A stretch of DNA of 64,000 nucleotides, from assembly GCA_950022655.1 (NCBI GenBank), contig OX465583.1, forward strand, positions 11,119,798-11,183,797. The letters run 5' to 3'. The notes below the pieces were generated by a model. The model saw nothing but the letters and a program-made list of their open reading frames with translations. It made no database searches and was not told the origin of the DNA. The position numbers and the translations under genes are program-made. This stretch comes from Alentia gelatinosa (taxonomy: Eukaryota; Annelida; Polychaeta; Phyllodocida; Polynoidae). Shown piece after piece: positions 10,189 through 20,301 of the stretch; the first letter of the stretch is position 1, and every line of letters starts with the position of its first letter.

Positions 10189-10727
10189 TAAAACATAAGT
10201 TTGATTGACTTCATCCTATCTTATCAAATACAGCTCTGTACTGTCGGGTTCTGATTAGTATACTGTGATATAGTCGGCAATGATAACATTAGAGTCGAAA
10301 AGTACAGATGTTAGAATGTCATTGATATTAATGATTAATGATAATGATAAGGCAATATACCGCTAAGGAATGTATGATGGTAGTCATCATAAAGTATTCA
10401 CTACTGTATTCATATATCAAATATCTCCTACATAAAACAGTTCATTAACACGAATTATTGTATATGCATATTAAAAGGCCATTTGTATAATATATTTTAT
10501 TCAGATTTGCACTTTCATATTTACAGTTTCAACCATTATCATAATATGATTTTAAAAGAAAGAAAGATCTAAACGGTTAGAAATATTTTACGGGTCGAAC
10601 CGTCATCAAAATAAGGTTTATCTCAGCTAAGATTTGTTCAGAAATAAATTACGGTCATCTGCAAAATTTCCTGTCATTTCCATGGCAACTGGAGTGCTCG
10701 AGTCTAGGCATGGTCATTCTATGGTAT

Positions 10728-11007
10728 CATATATAGGAAACCTATGCAAGTTTCCGGTCAGAGTTCGTATCTCATCGAGTTTGAATAGTGTAGTAATTCA
10801 CAGGGCAAAGCCATGTCAATAGCGTAGCGACTCAAACGAGCTCTGGCCGTAAACTTGAATAGATTTCTGAATTTCTCACATTGACTATTTGGCTAACCTT
10901 TGTGATATAATCCCCCATTGGGTATTTTTTCTAAATACTCCATGGGCATTGAGTACGTGTTCCCAATGTTAAATCTATGGATGGAAATACCAGGGGTGAG
11001 ATAATAA
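10728..11007 (+). mobile_element. Double-hairpin element, subfamily IV (diverged)
   Basis: The hairpin arms carry TTCCGGTCAGAGTTCGTATC and GAGCTCTGGCCGTAAACTTG, with a diverged apex TTCACAGGGCAAAGCCATG at about 10,797. The second inverted repeat ends CCAGGGGTGAGATAA, preceded by CCCAATGTTAAATCTATGG. The inner TTTATCTCACCCC side has decayed. Confidence 0.7.
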
Positions 11008-11621
11008 GAGATGCGGAGTCCTGCTATTTCGTGAGTACCCTACATCATAAAAGCATTGCTACGTATGTACATAATACCATATTGAATTGAAGCTACGTTT
11101 CACGAGATAATCCAGAAGGAACAAATGTAAAAAATATTTCCACAAGATGAATTCGACCAGAACACAATGTAGCTGTTTTATATTTAATGAACTACTATTT
11201 CATCAGTTACTGAACTGTTGAATAACTCTGTTTGATTTATATCTATTCATGTTAGATGGGAAGGTTTATATTCATTATATTCTGATAAAATTGTCCGAAC
11301 TTTTGTGATATTTTCATAAGTCTTACTTTGACATCTTTCCTGTTATTTTTCAGGTAAACTGTATTGATACTCATGAGACATATGAAGACATAAAAAAATG
11401 CGTGCAAATAAAAGAAATAAAAAAAGCAAGATGGCTGATCTCTCAGAGAATCACATGTACAATAACCAGTAACGATACGGCATAATAAAGTGAACAGTGT
11501 AAGATATAATCAGTGTTTTGTTCGTCATCTAACCTAAGCACACTCTACTGACCATAGGATTTCCAAACCAGTATGTTGGTCATGAGAATTTAAATGATCG
11601 CTTCTGTTTGTTTTTCGGCAG

Positions 11622-11689
11622 CTCCAATGGATGGTGTGATATTTGGACGATATCATCCACCAGCTATATCGGGGTTCTACTTACTGTGA
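11622..11689 (+). CDS. Weak candidate terminal exon
   Basis: A polypyrimidine tract (CTTCTGTTTGTTTTTCGGCAG) ends at 11,621. A 21-codon frame follows (after two leading bases), ending TTC TAC TTA CTG TGA at 11,689, with residues such as G-V-I-F-G-R-Y-H-P-P. An AATAAA lies at 11,867-11,872. Splice acceptor, stop and poly(A) signal in order could mark the last exon of a gene on the plus strand, but the coding part is too short to recognise. Chance is quite possible. Confidence 0.18.
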
Positions 11690-12073
11690 CGTCATCACTA
11701 TGGGAAACCAGTTCACTGAAGCCGCTTCTCAATTTCCCCACCCACCCACACCAAAGATATTGAAATTCAATACTAAAATCACATTGTATCTATTCAAATG
11801 TATTCATTTATGCCTCGCCTGAGCATGTCTATTACCATTATTGGTTACAATGCAAGTCAATCAAGGAATAAAATGTCATTTTATTTCCAATAATATCATT
11901 TGTCGAATTGACTTCCAAGCCAACTTCGGAGCGTAGGAAGGGACCTTACACGTACGAATCCATTATTCAGTATAGATTACTCTCTCAGGACGTACTCCAT
12001 TATTTGGAAATAAAAGAGTAATTAATAACAACATGCAGTTTTGTTTCACCTAGATATGTGAAATATGATATCA

Positions 12074-12371
12074 TAGAGGATACCTATGGAAGTTTAGGGT
12101 TAGAGCTCGTATCCCATCGAGTTTGAATCGCGTGGTAATTCACAAGGCGAAGCCGCGTGAATTACGTAGTGATTCAAATGAGATGGGATTGAGCTCTGAC
12201 CCTAAACTTCAGTGGGTTTCTGAATTTATCTCACCCCTCACATTGACTAATGGGCCAACATTTGAGACATGATCCCTCATTGGATATTTTCCCCAAATAT
12301 CTCATGGGTGTGGGATACGAGTTCCCAATGTTAAGTCTATGGAGAAAAAATACCAGGGGTGAGATAAATAA
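12074..12371 (+). mobile_element. Double-hairpin element, subfamily IV (reference copy)
   Basis: Arms AGTTTAGGGTTAGAGCTCGT and GAGCTCTGACCCTAAACTTC enclose CCCATCGAGTTTGAA and its partner, with apex TTCACAAGGCGAAGCCGCG at about 12,139. The adjacent second inverted repeat runs from TTTATCTCACCCC (about 12,220) to GGGGTGAGATAAA and contains CCCAATGTTAAGTCTATGG. Confidence 0.85.
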
Positions 12372-12780
12372 GTTGCCCTATACTGTGTATCACCAAACGC
12401 AAGGTGGTTAATGCTACTGTTATAAGATCCTATTCATATAATGATTAACCAATGCTAGGTCTTATGATCGTATCATCTAAAGGTTCAAAACCCGGCCAAG
12501 GCCACGTTCTATGATTAACTTTTGAATCCCCCAGAAAAAAAACCCGGTTGTGCACATCGGTCTTCGGAGAGGGATAAGGGAAGAAAACTGCGATGCGAAT
12601 CGGATGGATAGCGTGAATGAGGCTCCTGGGGGCGATACGTCCGGCTCTGTAGGAAACCAATTAAATGGCTAATTACACTCGTACGAGCATTCCCGGAGTG
12701 GCTGCTATATTTGGAGAATTATTGAGTTTTCTTGTTGCTCACCAATACGAGCTTTCTGCAACCCTTAGTTTATGTATTAT

Positions 12781-12929
12781 ACGGAAACTGGCTTACTGTC
12801 TTTGTACGTCAAGAATACGCGGTGAAATTATTGATCAGATACATCCCGATGCCAAAGGCAGAGGGATGTATCTGATCAATAATTTTACCAAGTATTTTGA
12901 CGTACTAAGACAGTCAGCCCGTTTTCGTA
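12781..12929. repeat. Long hairpin with 67-bp arms
   Basis: The inner 22-23 bp of each arm match perfectly (AATTATTGATCAGATACATC and its complement). The outer arms pair with few mismatches (ACGGAAACTGGCTTACTGTC with GACAGTCAGCCCGTTTTCGT). The loop is about 16 bases. Probably the core of a palindromic MITE; a smaller hairpin (CCGTACGTCAGAGTGTGACG) follows at 12,983. Confidence 0.75.
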
Positions 12930-13491
12930 TTATTATATACCTAAGAATATCAAAATTTTAGCTAGTCACGTGATCACATACCCCGTACGTCAGAGTGTGA
13001 CGTACGGCTATACATACGTCATGGGTAGCAGCGGGCAGTATGTGTGGTTCATACGGCCACAGGTATATAATAATATACATACCCTTAAATTGGTAAAGGT
13101 CATATAAAAAACCCGTACATGAAGGAACAAACGCCTGAAAGGCACCCTAGATATCTCCGTTTACACATTATATGCCCATGCCGTGTATACTGCAATATTA
13201 AGAGAAAACGTAGTTATTGAGCCATTAGCGATTGCCAATCAAGGTCTTTTCTCCTATAACTACATGACAACGCGAGAGAGAGAAGGCCATAGTTACAGTA
13301 AAAAGAGCCGAGAATGGGTTCATTCACTACGTGTAGCGTATAACGTATACGTTACCCACCCTTTTATTCACTTACTAAGTCGTCGCTCATTCACGACGTC
13401 CCAGTGAACCCAAACATCATTTATACGTCACCCCTAGCAGCGGGTAGTATTTCATAGACGTTTGGCCATAGGTATGCAATAAATAGACAAT

Positions 13492-13775
13492 AATCGATGG
13501 TTTTGTTGACAGGCGGCCGTAAACCACGAGAGGGCAATTTGGTAGCGTCAGCGAGTGTATTACGACGTCAACCTCGCATGGTTTACAGAGTCGCCTATCC
13601 ACAAAACCATTGTTTGTTGTATTTCTCGAATGAATTAATCCCAAGAATTTCCATATTATTTCAGATATTAAAGGATATAGCACATATATACCATGGCTTC
13701 GGACGTCAGTGAGGGTATTACAAAGTTGACCTCGAGTGGTTTACAGAGTCCCCTTTCTACGAAACCATAGTTTGT
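13492..13775. repeat. Palindromic repeat plus a second copy of its right arm
   Basis: Left arm AATCGATGGTTTTGTTGACA then GGCGGCCGTAAACCACGAG. Right arm (13,570-13,614) GGTTTACAGAGTCGCCTATC then ACAAAACCATTG. The right arm is repeated directly at 13,720-13,775 (TTGACCTCGAGTGGTTTACA then GAGTCCCCTTTCTACGAAAC). A GTCACCCCTAGCAGCGGGTAGT block at 13,429 resembles GTCATGGGTAGCAGCGGGCAGT at 13,018. Confidence 0.55.
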
Positions 13776-13881
13776 TTTATCCTACCCCCAATAAAAAAAC
13801 GCCATAGGTAGTCATACACAACCTGCCCATCGTGGCATAAACATTGACAAGGCTAACTCTCGTTTGGTTTCCATATCCATC
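13776..13881 (-). mobile_element. Collapsed double-hairpin element, subfamily I
   Basis: It keeps the TTTATCCTACCCC terminus with CCATAGGTAGTCATACACAA, then jumps straight to CATCGTGGCATAAACATTGA and CAAGGCTAACTCTCGTTTGG: the far arm of the other hairpin. The inner partners of both inverted repeats are missing, so the two outer ends are joined. Confidence 0.65.
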
Positions 13882-14105
13882 TTCTCAAATACACTAATTC
13901 CAGGAATTGTCATATTGCTCTATAGCACAAAGGGACTATTTTCCCCGTATACCATGGTTTTGAGGCCGTATACCACAGATTTGAATATGTATACCACAGT
14001 TATGGTATCTGACAGATTTATATAATGGGTCATGGTGCACTGAGTCCCCATACATTTTCAATGGGGACTTGGTGTACGATGGATAATAAACAGGTTAGCT
14101 CTCGG

Positions 14106-14600
14106 TGCATGAAGTTGTCTCTATGCCTTCACTTCAATATAAGGAATATTTAGTAGAAACCAAACGGCTAACTCGAGTTCGGTTTTGTATTTATCCTACC
14201 CGATATAAAGAGAAAAGTTTGTAATTATCCATGTTAGCAGCGTGTTGACACTCATCAGAGGATGGCCACATTTGTCAATGCTGCCAGATCTACTTTCGTT
14301 ATCTGGTCCCTGATTGGTCCGTTTATTTTATTCACCTCGGTGCATAAATAACACTTTATTCAACGCTCCGTCAAATACACTGAGTCAATGTTAAACCTAT
14401 GGCGCTTTTTATTAGGGGTAGGATAAAGTAGACCAAGCAGCCAACGACTGCATTCACAGCAAACCCCGACGTTCACCCTGACCTTCTTATATGGTAATAA
14501 TAGCGCCTTGGGACGGTTCCACAGTCATTGGTTGACCTCAATCTAGTGGGCCAAAACCACCCTCCTGAGGTTAAGTCAACATAGCCATGGCCAAAAGCAG
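14106..14600 (+). repeat. Family G repeat split by a double-hairpin element
   Basis: The left part (ATGAAGTTGTCTCTATGCCT, TATAAGGAATAT) and right part (AAGCAGCCAACGACTGCATT, CGCCTTGGGACGGTTCCACA, GGGCCAAAACCACCCTCC) are contiguous in the copies at 27.06-27.25 kb and, reversed, 28.36-28.56 kb. The break holds the element at 14,150-14,427. Confidence 0.75.
14150..14427 (+). mobile_element. Double-hairpin element, subfamily I, inserted in family G
   Basis: It begins TTAGTAGAAACC next to the hairpin arm and ends ATTAGGGGTAGGATAAA. Because the host repeat is known intact elsewhere, this copy shows where the element's ends are: hairpin arm on one side, TTTATCCTACCCC terminus on the other. One hairpin arm is largely deleted. 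Confidence 0.75.
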
Positions 14601-14689
14601 CATTCATGGAAGGATGTACACACAATTCTTTTTCCCTAATCTAACCCCAGTGCTTCAGATAACCGTGATACCGTGATGTCGATACCATA

Positions 14690-15062
14690 TTTATCCTACC
14701 CCTAATAAAAAACCGCCATAGACTTAACATAGGGAAATTTTATGTGGCAGGCCGTGACATAAAGTGTTTTTTATGCCACTAGAGTAATAACAATATTGAC
14801 CAATCAGAGAGCAGGATGTCAGCTACTATGAAAAAAAGTTCTGTTGGTCATTGACTCAATATTTATCTTTTAGTAATACAAAAGCATAGACGGGGTAGGA
14901 TAAATACGAAACCGAACTCGAGTTAGACTTGTCAATGTCTATGCCACTCTGGTCAGGTCTGCTACTCACTAAACTCGGCTACGCCTCGTGTAGTAATACG
15001 CGACCTTCCCGTCGTGGCATAAACATTGTCAAGTCTAACTCTCGTTCGGTTTCTACTAAATA
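14690..15062 (-). mobile_element. Double-hairpin element, subfamily I, full copy
   Basis: TTTATCCTACCCCTAATAAA at the left; inner partner GGGGTAGGATAAA at about 14,895. The adjacent hairpin has arms CGAAACCGAACTCGAGTTAG and CTAACTCTCGTTCGGTTTCT and the conserved apex CTCGGCTACGCCTCGTG at 14,974-14,990. It ends TACTAAAT. The frame across it is a by-product. Confidence 0.88.
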
Positions 15063-15323
15063 TACCTCAGGTACCAAGGAAGACACACAGAGACTTTTAG
15101 TAGATGACTAATAGTTTACTGAATTCCCTCATATCAACCATTTTCACACTGGCGAAATGGCAAATCACAGAACTAATTTATGTTGAAAGTTGTACAAGCG
15201 ATCGATTGTAAGCCATAATTTTAAACCGTCCATGTATGAGAGGAATCAATTTTTTTTTAAAAAGAGAAAACTCCGATGCTACACTAATCCCATGCACCTT
15301 ATCTTGTATGCAAGGAACAGTTA

Positions 15324-15609
15324 AGCCGAATGCCCATCTACCGATTCAGGGTTGAACGATTAGTTCCCAAATCGTATAGGAGTCAGTGAACTTGTCGCAG
15401 GCAAATTACGTAACCCCTCGCTCGACCCGCACACTGATAAAATCTGTGTATGGTCCACTAATCGCTGGGGGAGGGCAAAAACCAAAGAAACTGAGTGTTC
15501 ACTAATCGCTGTCCTACATCTACCGACTCCGTTAGGATGGCTTTGTTGAGACAAATTACCCTCCGTTTGTCGCCGACAAACGTACATAAATGTTCCGAAA
15601 TTGGGCTTT
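15324..15609 (+). mobile_element. Family A MITE
   Basis: It starts after TTAA with GCCGAATGCCCATCTACCG. The right end (TGTTCCGAAATTGGGC, then TTTAA) is diverged and runs straight into the next family B element. Its interior matches 55,910-56,229 closely. Confidence 0.75.
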
Positions 15610-15804
15610 AAATGGGATTCACACGGTGGGATCCATGTACCTCACAAAGTGTTTGTCTGAGACAAATCCTGTTGAGATTTGGTACTGGAACACAATCTCC
15701 TCCTGTGAATGACAGGGTTCCATTTTGCTGAGACAACTTTTTTCCCTTGCAATTGTCGGCGACAATCACCCCTAAAAAGGAACAGAATCTCATGAGATTT
15801 TGAC
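15605..15804 (+). mobile_element. Family B MITE abutting family A
   Basis: The left end is GGGATTCACACGGTGGGATC. Inside are GAGACAAATCCTGTTGAGAT and CAGAATCTCATGAGATTTTG. The outer right terminus has been lost after GACTTTAAA. Confidence 0.65.
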
Positions 15805-15981
15805 TTTAAACAGGTTTAAAATCTATAGAAGCATTTTGGTGAGACAAATGGACCTGCTGGGACTATGTACCTGCCCTAGCCAATAGGAGTCCAGCAAGCA
15901 TAATTACATGTTTGTAACACCCTTCATATCAAGGGTAATTGAGTCCCAAAGTGAGTGATCACTGTGACCATGTCTGAGAAT

Positions 15982-16126
15982 ATGTACCAGGTGTGTCCTC
16001 CCATGTGAATCAAATTCGCCATTTTTCCTTGAGACTGATAAAAGTACTTAGCCATGAGAATTTTTTACCGAACGAGAATTGTCTGAGACTAGAGAAAAGG
16101 TGTGAAGTACACCAGTCTCAGGTACA
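15982..16126 (-). repeat. Family C dispersed repeat
   Basis: Reverse-orientation match to 851-995 and 57,423-57,560, from GTACCAGGTGTGTCCTCCCA to CAGTCTCAGGTAC. It contains CATGTGAATCAAATTCGCCA and AGCCATGAGAATTTT. Confidence 0.55.
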
Positions 16127-16581
16127 TGAGTCTCTTCGTGTGAATCCCACTCCAGGTTACCCTTTACTTGGTGTCATAGTCTCCTGGAGGTTCATTCTAT
16201 GTTACCATTGGTCTATATTTAGTCTAGAATAGGCTATTTCTATCTGCCTTTATTTCGGTGTAATCTGTACCCGACATGGACACTCATTTGACCAGACACG
16301 CATTGGCCTTACTAGGTGAGTGGAAACGCAAACAAGATACTATTTGCAGGGAAAGCGTAGAAAATAGAACTTGTCACTTGTAATTTCTGTGGTTCTATAT
16401 AACATATAAAAATGCTAGATATCCTATACAGAATTTGAAAATAATATTAATTCATCAAATGAGCAGTATTTACTTAGGCATATCCAGTACTTACTGGAAT
16501 ATAAATTCCAGATGTTGTTCAATAATGGCTGACCCAGACGAATAAGACCAATATGGAAAGAAAAAATGACGGTAATAGCGG

Positions 16582-16785
16582 ATGATGAGAGTTCAAAGAA
16601 ATGGCCGGCCTAATAGGAAGATGTCCCCCCGGCGTGTCCCCCATCATGGTCCCGATGCCGATGATTCCTCGGGACGGTCTCCCGGCCCGGAGAGTAATAC
16701 AATCGATGCAAACAGTCCATTAAATCAATACGTGGCCACGTTCCTTTCAGAGCATGGCATGTCAATGTATAAGCTTTATTTATAG
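16582..16785 (+). CDS. Unrecognised GC-rich open frame
   Basis: A 67-codon frame whose first 50 codons are clearly GC-richer than the AT-rich surroundings. The protein starts basic (M-M-R-V-Q-R-N-G-R-P), passes through a Pro/Ser/Asp stretch (P-D-A-D-D-S-S-G-R-S-P-G) and ends with a more ordered tail (Y-V-A-T-F-L-S-E-H-G-M). It shows no family that I know and no MITE ends nearby. It may be an exon, a uORF or chance. A nearby short ATG frame with a GTGAGT donor at 16,276-16,314 is even weaker. Confidence 0.2.
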   Translation: MMRVQRNGRPNRKMSPRRVPHHGPDADDSSGRSPGPESNTIDANSPLNQYVATFLSEHGMSMYKLYL

Positions 16786-17049
16786 GTAGCATTCAATTCT
16801 TATTGGTAAACATGGGAAGCTATGAAAGGATGAATATTACGAGGTCATTCCTTGAATAATATACTTGTAGCAGGTATAAATCTTTTATGTTATTTTTAAT
16901 TTTTTTTTTCACATTTGAACTTGAGAAAGAATGTATAGCTCTATATTTTCAAATTTGTTTTTTATTGATAATCATGAATTCTTGTTACAATGAATTTCTG
17001 TGCTATATAAAGTTGGCATCATAGAAGTGACCGTAAGTGTCGGCTCTAC

Positions 17050-17455
17050 AGTTAAAGACAAATACTGGTAGTTGGGTGATTTCTAAATTCTATTGATTTT
17101 TGCAAATAACTCTGGATGATATAAGTTCCATTTATCAGCAAATAGAGTATGCAAAAAATTGGCATGTCCCTTTGCTAACTTTTATGGGAAGGCCACCTGA
17201 AAATGTGAGTGCTTAACTATTGTTGTCTATGGGAAACGGCATTATTTTGACTTTGTTGCTAAATGACACCGATTTTCTATTGCTATCTTCAAATAATCCT
17301 GGATCATGTACAAATGAGAAATGCTAAAAAATACTATGTCACCAAAATAATTTCTATGGGAAGGCCATCTGAAGAAGGTAAATGCTTATCTATTGATGTC
17401 ATATTTTCATGAAACCAGATGGCAGCGCCAGTGTCTATAAGGGGCAGTGTGATAC
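17050..17455 (+). repeat. Family H dispersed repeat, copy 1
   Basis: It matches 23,054-23,455 in order: AAAGACAAATACTGGTAGTT, AATTGGCATGTC, GGAAGGCCATCTGAA, CAAATGACACCGATTTTCTA and CCAGATGGCAGC. In the second copy it runs directly into LINE reverse-transcriptase sequence, so it may belong to that element. Confidence 0.6.
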
Positions 17456-17926
17456 ATACCCGCGTTTGTCTTTAAGTCGATTTTTATCAGCAGGCCGTCC
17501 CTATACCTTGAAAATGACAAAATTACTATCCGATACATATCATGTAACTTATATTCTAGATCAATGGCCTTATTATGCAGGTAGGGCTCCTATCTCAATA
17601 ATGATTGATGCGATATTAGTATGTTCTTATTACAGCCATAACATAATATTCTTTCATGCGAAATTAAATCCCTCCAGATTTAATTTGCTCAGGGCGGTGC
17701 TAAAGTTGCACAAACAAGCTGAACATGAAGACAATTTGCACATGAGAGTGAGACGAACTAGAAGCGGTACAGAGATACTAATTGGATAGTCCCTTCTGTA
17801 AATGGAAAATATTATGTGATAAGCTGAATCATCAGTCCAGAAGATATACATATATTTATATATATTTAGAAGGAAACCCACGAGATGAAAAGAGCTTGGT
17901 CCGCACTCCACCGAGTTCGACTTGCA

Positions 17927-18408
17927 AAATCGTAGACATAGGTCTAGACATGCCAGTCCACCACGCATTGTTTTTATCGGTGTCTAATCGCACAAACCTG
18001 GGACCTGTTTCAGTAGTTTCGTGACATGTCTAGATGGCGTCTGTGACACCATACAGACAGATCACAAGATTGCAGTCGATGACACACGAAGTTTCACTCA
18101 CTTCTCGTATGAATTAAGCAATGACACTTTAACAAGAGTAGGGGATACATATAATCTATAATCGTTCCAAATATGAAGAAGATTGGCCACTTCGATTTTC
18201 TGATATTTGCTAGTCTTTTTCCGCTGTTGCTTGCACTGTTGGTGCCGCTGTTGATGTCTGTCTAGACCTAATGTCACGAGACTACTGAAACAGGTCCCTC
18301 GTCAACTACCCCGATGTTAGGGGACCTTCCGACGCGATTTTGATTTTTTATCGGGAGGTGCATCGTAGACCATATCGGAGCCATATCGTTGTAGGTGAAC
18401 GCCGGGCA
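17927..18408 (-). mobile_element. Element X (5'-truncated), nested
   Basis: Reverse match to the intact copy at 22,341-22,635: GCAAAATCGTAGACATA, CCACCACGCATTG, GTGTCTAATCGCA, then after the Y insertion CCCCGATGTTAGG, GACGCGATTTTGATTTTTTA and the end GTAGGTGAACGCCGGGC. The left terminus is missing. Confidence 0.7.
18000..18298. mobile_element. Element Y, innermost insertion
   Basis: Terminal inverted repeats GGGACCTGTTTCAGTAGTTT and AACT/GACTACTGAAACAGGTCCC, extended by CGTGACA and TGTCACGAG. It interrupts element X between GTCTAATCGCA and TCAACTACCCCGAT. Relatives with the same ends occur at 39,943-40,113 and 38,693-39,619. Confidence 0.75.
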
Positions 18409-18997
18409 TTATTCACGAAGCGAAGGTGAGTGAATTACTCTGTGGTCAAACGAGGTGGAGTGCGAACTAAGTTCTTTTCATCGAGTGGGTTACTGATTTT
18501 ATCTCACCCCGTATGAAATTATTTATTGATAAAATGAATCACCTAATTAGCCATTGAGTATCAGGTACACGAACCTCATGGCCATGGAGTATGACTTGCT
18601 AATGGTAAGTCTATGGAGAAAAATACCGGGGTGAGATAAACATACATACATGTACTTACATACATATATGTAGATTTTTATCCCTTTATGGTAAAATGTT
18701 TCTATGTTGGAAACAGAGCACTTAATTTCCCTACACTGAAAGATAGAACCTAGCGTTAGAAATGTTTGAATTGAAAATAAATGCAGGTAACACATGCCAC
18801 ATGTTCGTTATTAATACACAAAATGGTCTATTTATCACCCTCGACATTTTCTGCGAGGAATTATTGGGCTCCCTCGCACGGTACGTTATTAAGCGATGTA
18901 TAATGACTATACTCCATATTCAGTTTAGCCCCTGCCCTTTTGCTCACATGTTTGCATACCCATTTGTCTGTAGCCTCAGCTGCCACCTTGGTGCATG

Positions 18998-19026
18998 CAT
19001 TAAATATTGCCTGGAGCAATATTTAA
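18998..19026. repeat. Short perfect hairpin
   Basis: ATTAAATATTGC and GCAATATTTAAT are separated by four to six bases. The flanking 18,780-19,110 is open on both strands but shows no recognisable protein. Confidence 0.5.
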
Positions 19027-19756
19027 TGTCTACCCAGAATTTATCCATGGTAGACACGTATCGGAGAATTATCTCTAGGATGTTAGCGATGCAAGGAATT
19101 ATATAGAACCGGATCGAGAAAGGTAGAAATATGCAATACTCCATGAGTTTGGGTGCCCCTTGATCGTCATTGAGACAAAGCCAAGTGATGATTACGGCAC
19201 ATCAAAATTAGTGGAGTACTACGTATTCTATAATTCAAGTGTCGTTCTGGAATTGTCTCACCCCTTTAAGTGACATTGAATAGCATGAAGATCTCAGAAT
19301 AATTACAATTATTTCGCAAATCCAGTTAGGAATGTTTAAGTGTTCATGTTGATGTTGTGTCTTTTCTCAAAAATCCTGGCTGCTGATTGGTCAATCATAT
19401 ATGCCATCATCTCACATTCACTCCGCCATGGCCATGGCGTAGTATTGTCACATCACTGGGATGAAAGTTTTTTCTTTTAAATGTTATTCCTATGTTTATG
19501 GCAAGACTTGTACGAGGGGTAAGATAATTACTTCTCTACAATCGGCCAATTTCAAGTTCAAGGAAATCTGCATAATATATGTAGAGGAGTAAGGCTCAAA
19601 CACCTTAGATTCTAATAGTGATCATGTATTTTTATTTAAGTAACCAAAATTAATGTCGTAATACATTCGCCATGTAGGAGAGTAAATCTAAATTGCAGTT
19701 TTCTTACCGTAAGGGGTTAATATATCAAAACATGGAATGTGATCTCAATATGCCAA

Positions 19757-20128
19757 TATTCAGTAGAAACCAAACGAGAGTTAGCCTTGTCAATGTTTAT
19801 GCCACGATGGGCAGGTTGTGTATTACTACACGAGGCGTTAGCCGAGTTTAGTGAGTAGCAGACCTGACCAGAGTGGTATAAACATTGAGAAGGCTTACTC
19901 GAGTTTTGTTTCTCCTATTTATCCTACCCCATCTCACCGATATACAGAGAATATTTGTAATTATCCATGTTAGTAGTTATCAATGCTGCCGGATCTACTT
20001 TCGTTATCTCGTCCCTGATTGGTCCGTTTTTTTATTCACCTCGGTGCATAAATAACACTTTATTCAACGCTCCGTCAAATACATTGAGTCAATGTTAAAC
20101 CTATGGCGTTTTTTATTAGGGGTAGGAT
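19757..20128 (+). mobile_element. Double-hairpin element, subfamily I, full copy
   Basis: The hairpin arms run from AGTAGAAACCAAACGAGAGT to AGGCTTACTCGAGTTTTGTT, with conserved apex CACGAGGCGTTAGCCGAG at 19,829-19,846. Then TTTATCCTACCCC (about 19,917) and its partner ATTAGGGGTAGGATAA at 20,115-20,130. It is in the opposite orientation to 14,690-15,062. Confidence 0.85.
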
Positions 20129-20301
20129 AAGGCTACAGTCTATCCGTTTAGCTATACAACATTAGATTTAGACAGTGCAATCCTGGAGTCATCATCACCC
20201 GTTTCTGGTAAACCGGAAGTAGGTGATGAAAGCGTCCTCATATCCTGTATTCCCATGTCCGGGTTATTTGCAGAGAGACACGCTTCTGCCATCCTGACTA
20301 T

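Larger units (their letters stand above)
17868..18642 (+). mobile_element. Double-hairpin element, subfamily III, split by nested elements
   Basis: The left arm (CCCACGAGATGAAAAGAGCT) is at 17,880. The element resumes at about 18,409 with apex TTCACGAAGCGAAGGTGAG, right arm AGTTCTTTTCATCGAGTGGG and the second inverted repeat TTTATCTCACCCC to GGGGTGAGATAAA (18,499-18,639). The gap is filled by element X, itself split by element Y. Confidence 0.75.

Noticed and set aside
16276..16314. Possible first exon before a GTGAGT donor
   Set aside because: Only 13 codons (M-D-T-H-L-T-R-H-A-L-A-L-L), no clear signal peptide and no partner exon. Too weak to list on its own.
17409..17789. 126-codon forward frame
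   Set aside because: It begins in family H repeat sequence and continues into AT-rich DNA with no recognisable domain. The H copy at 23.4 kb is not open in the same way.
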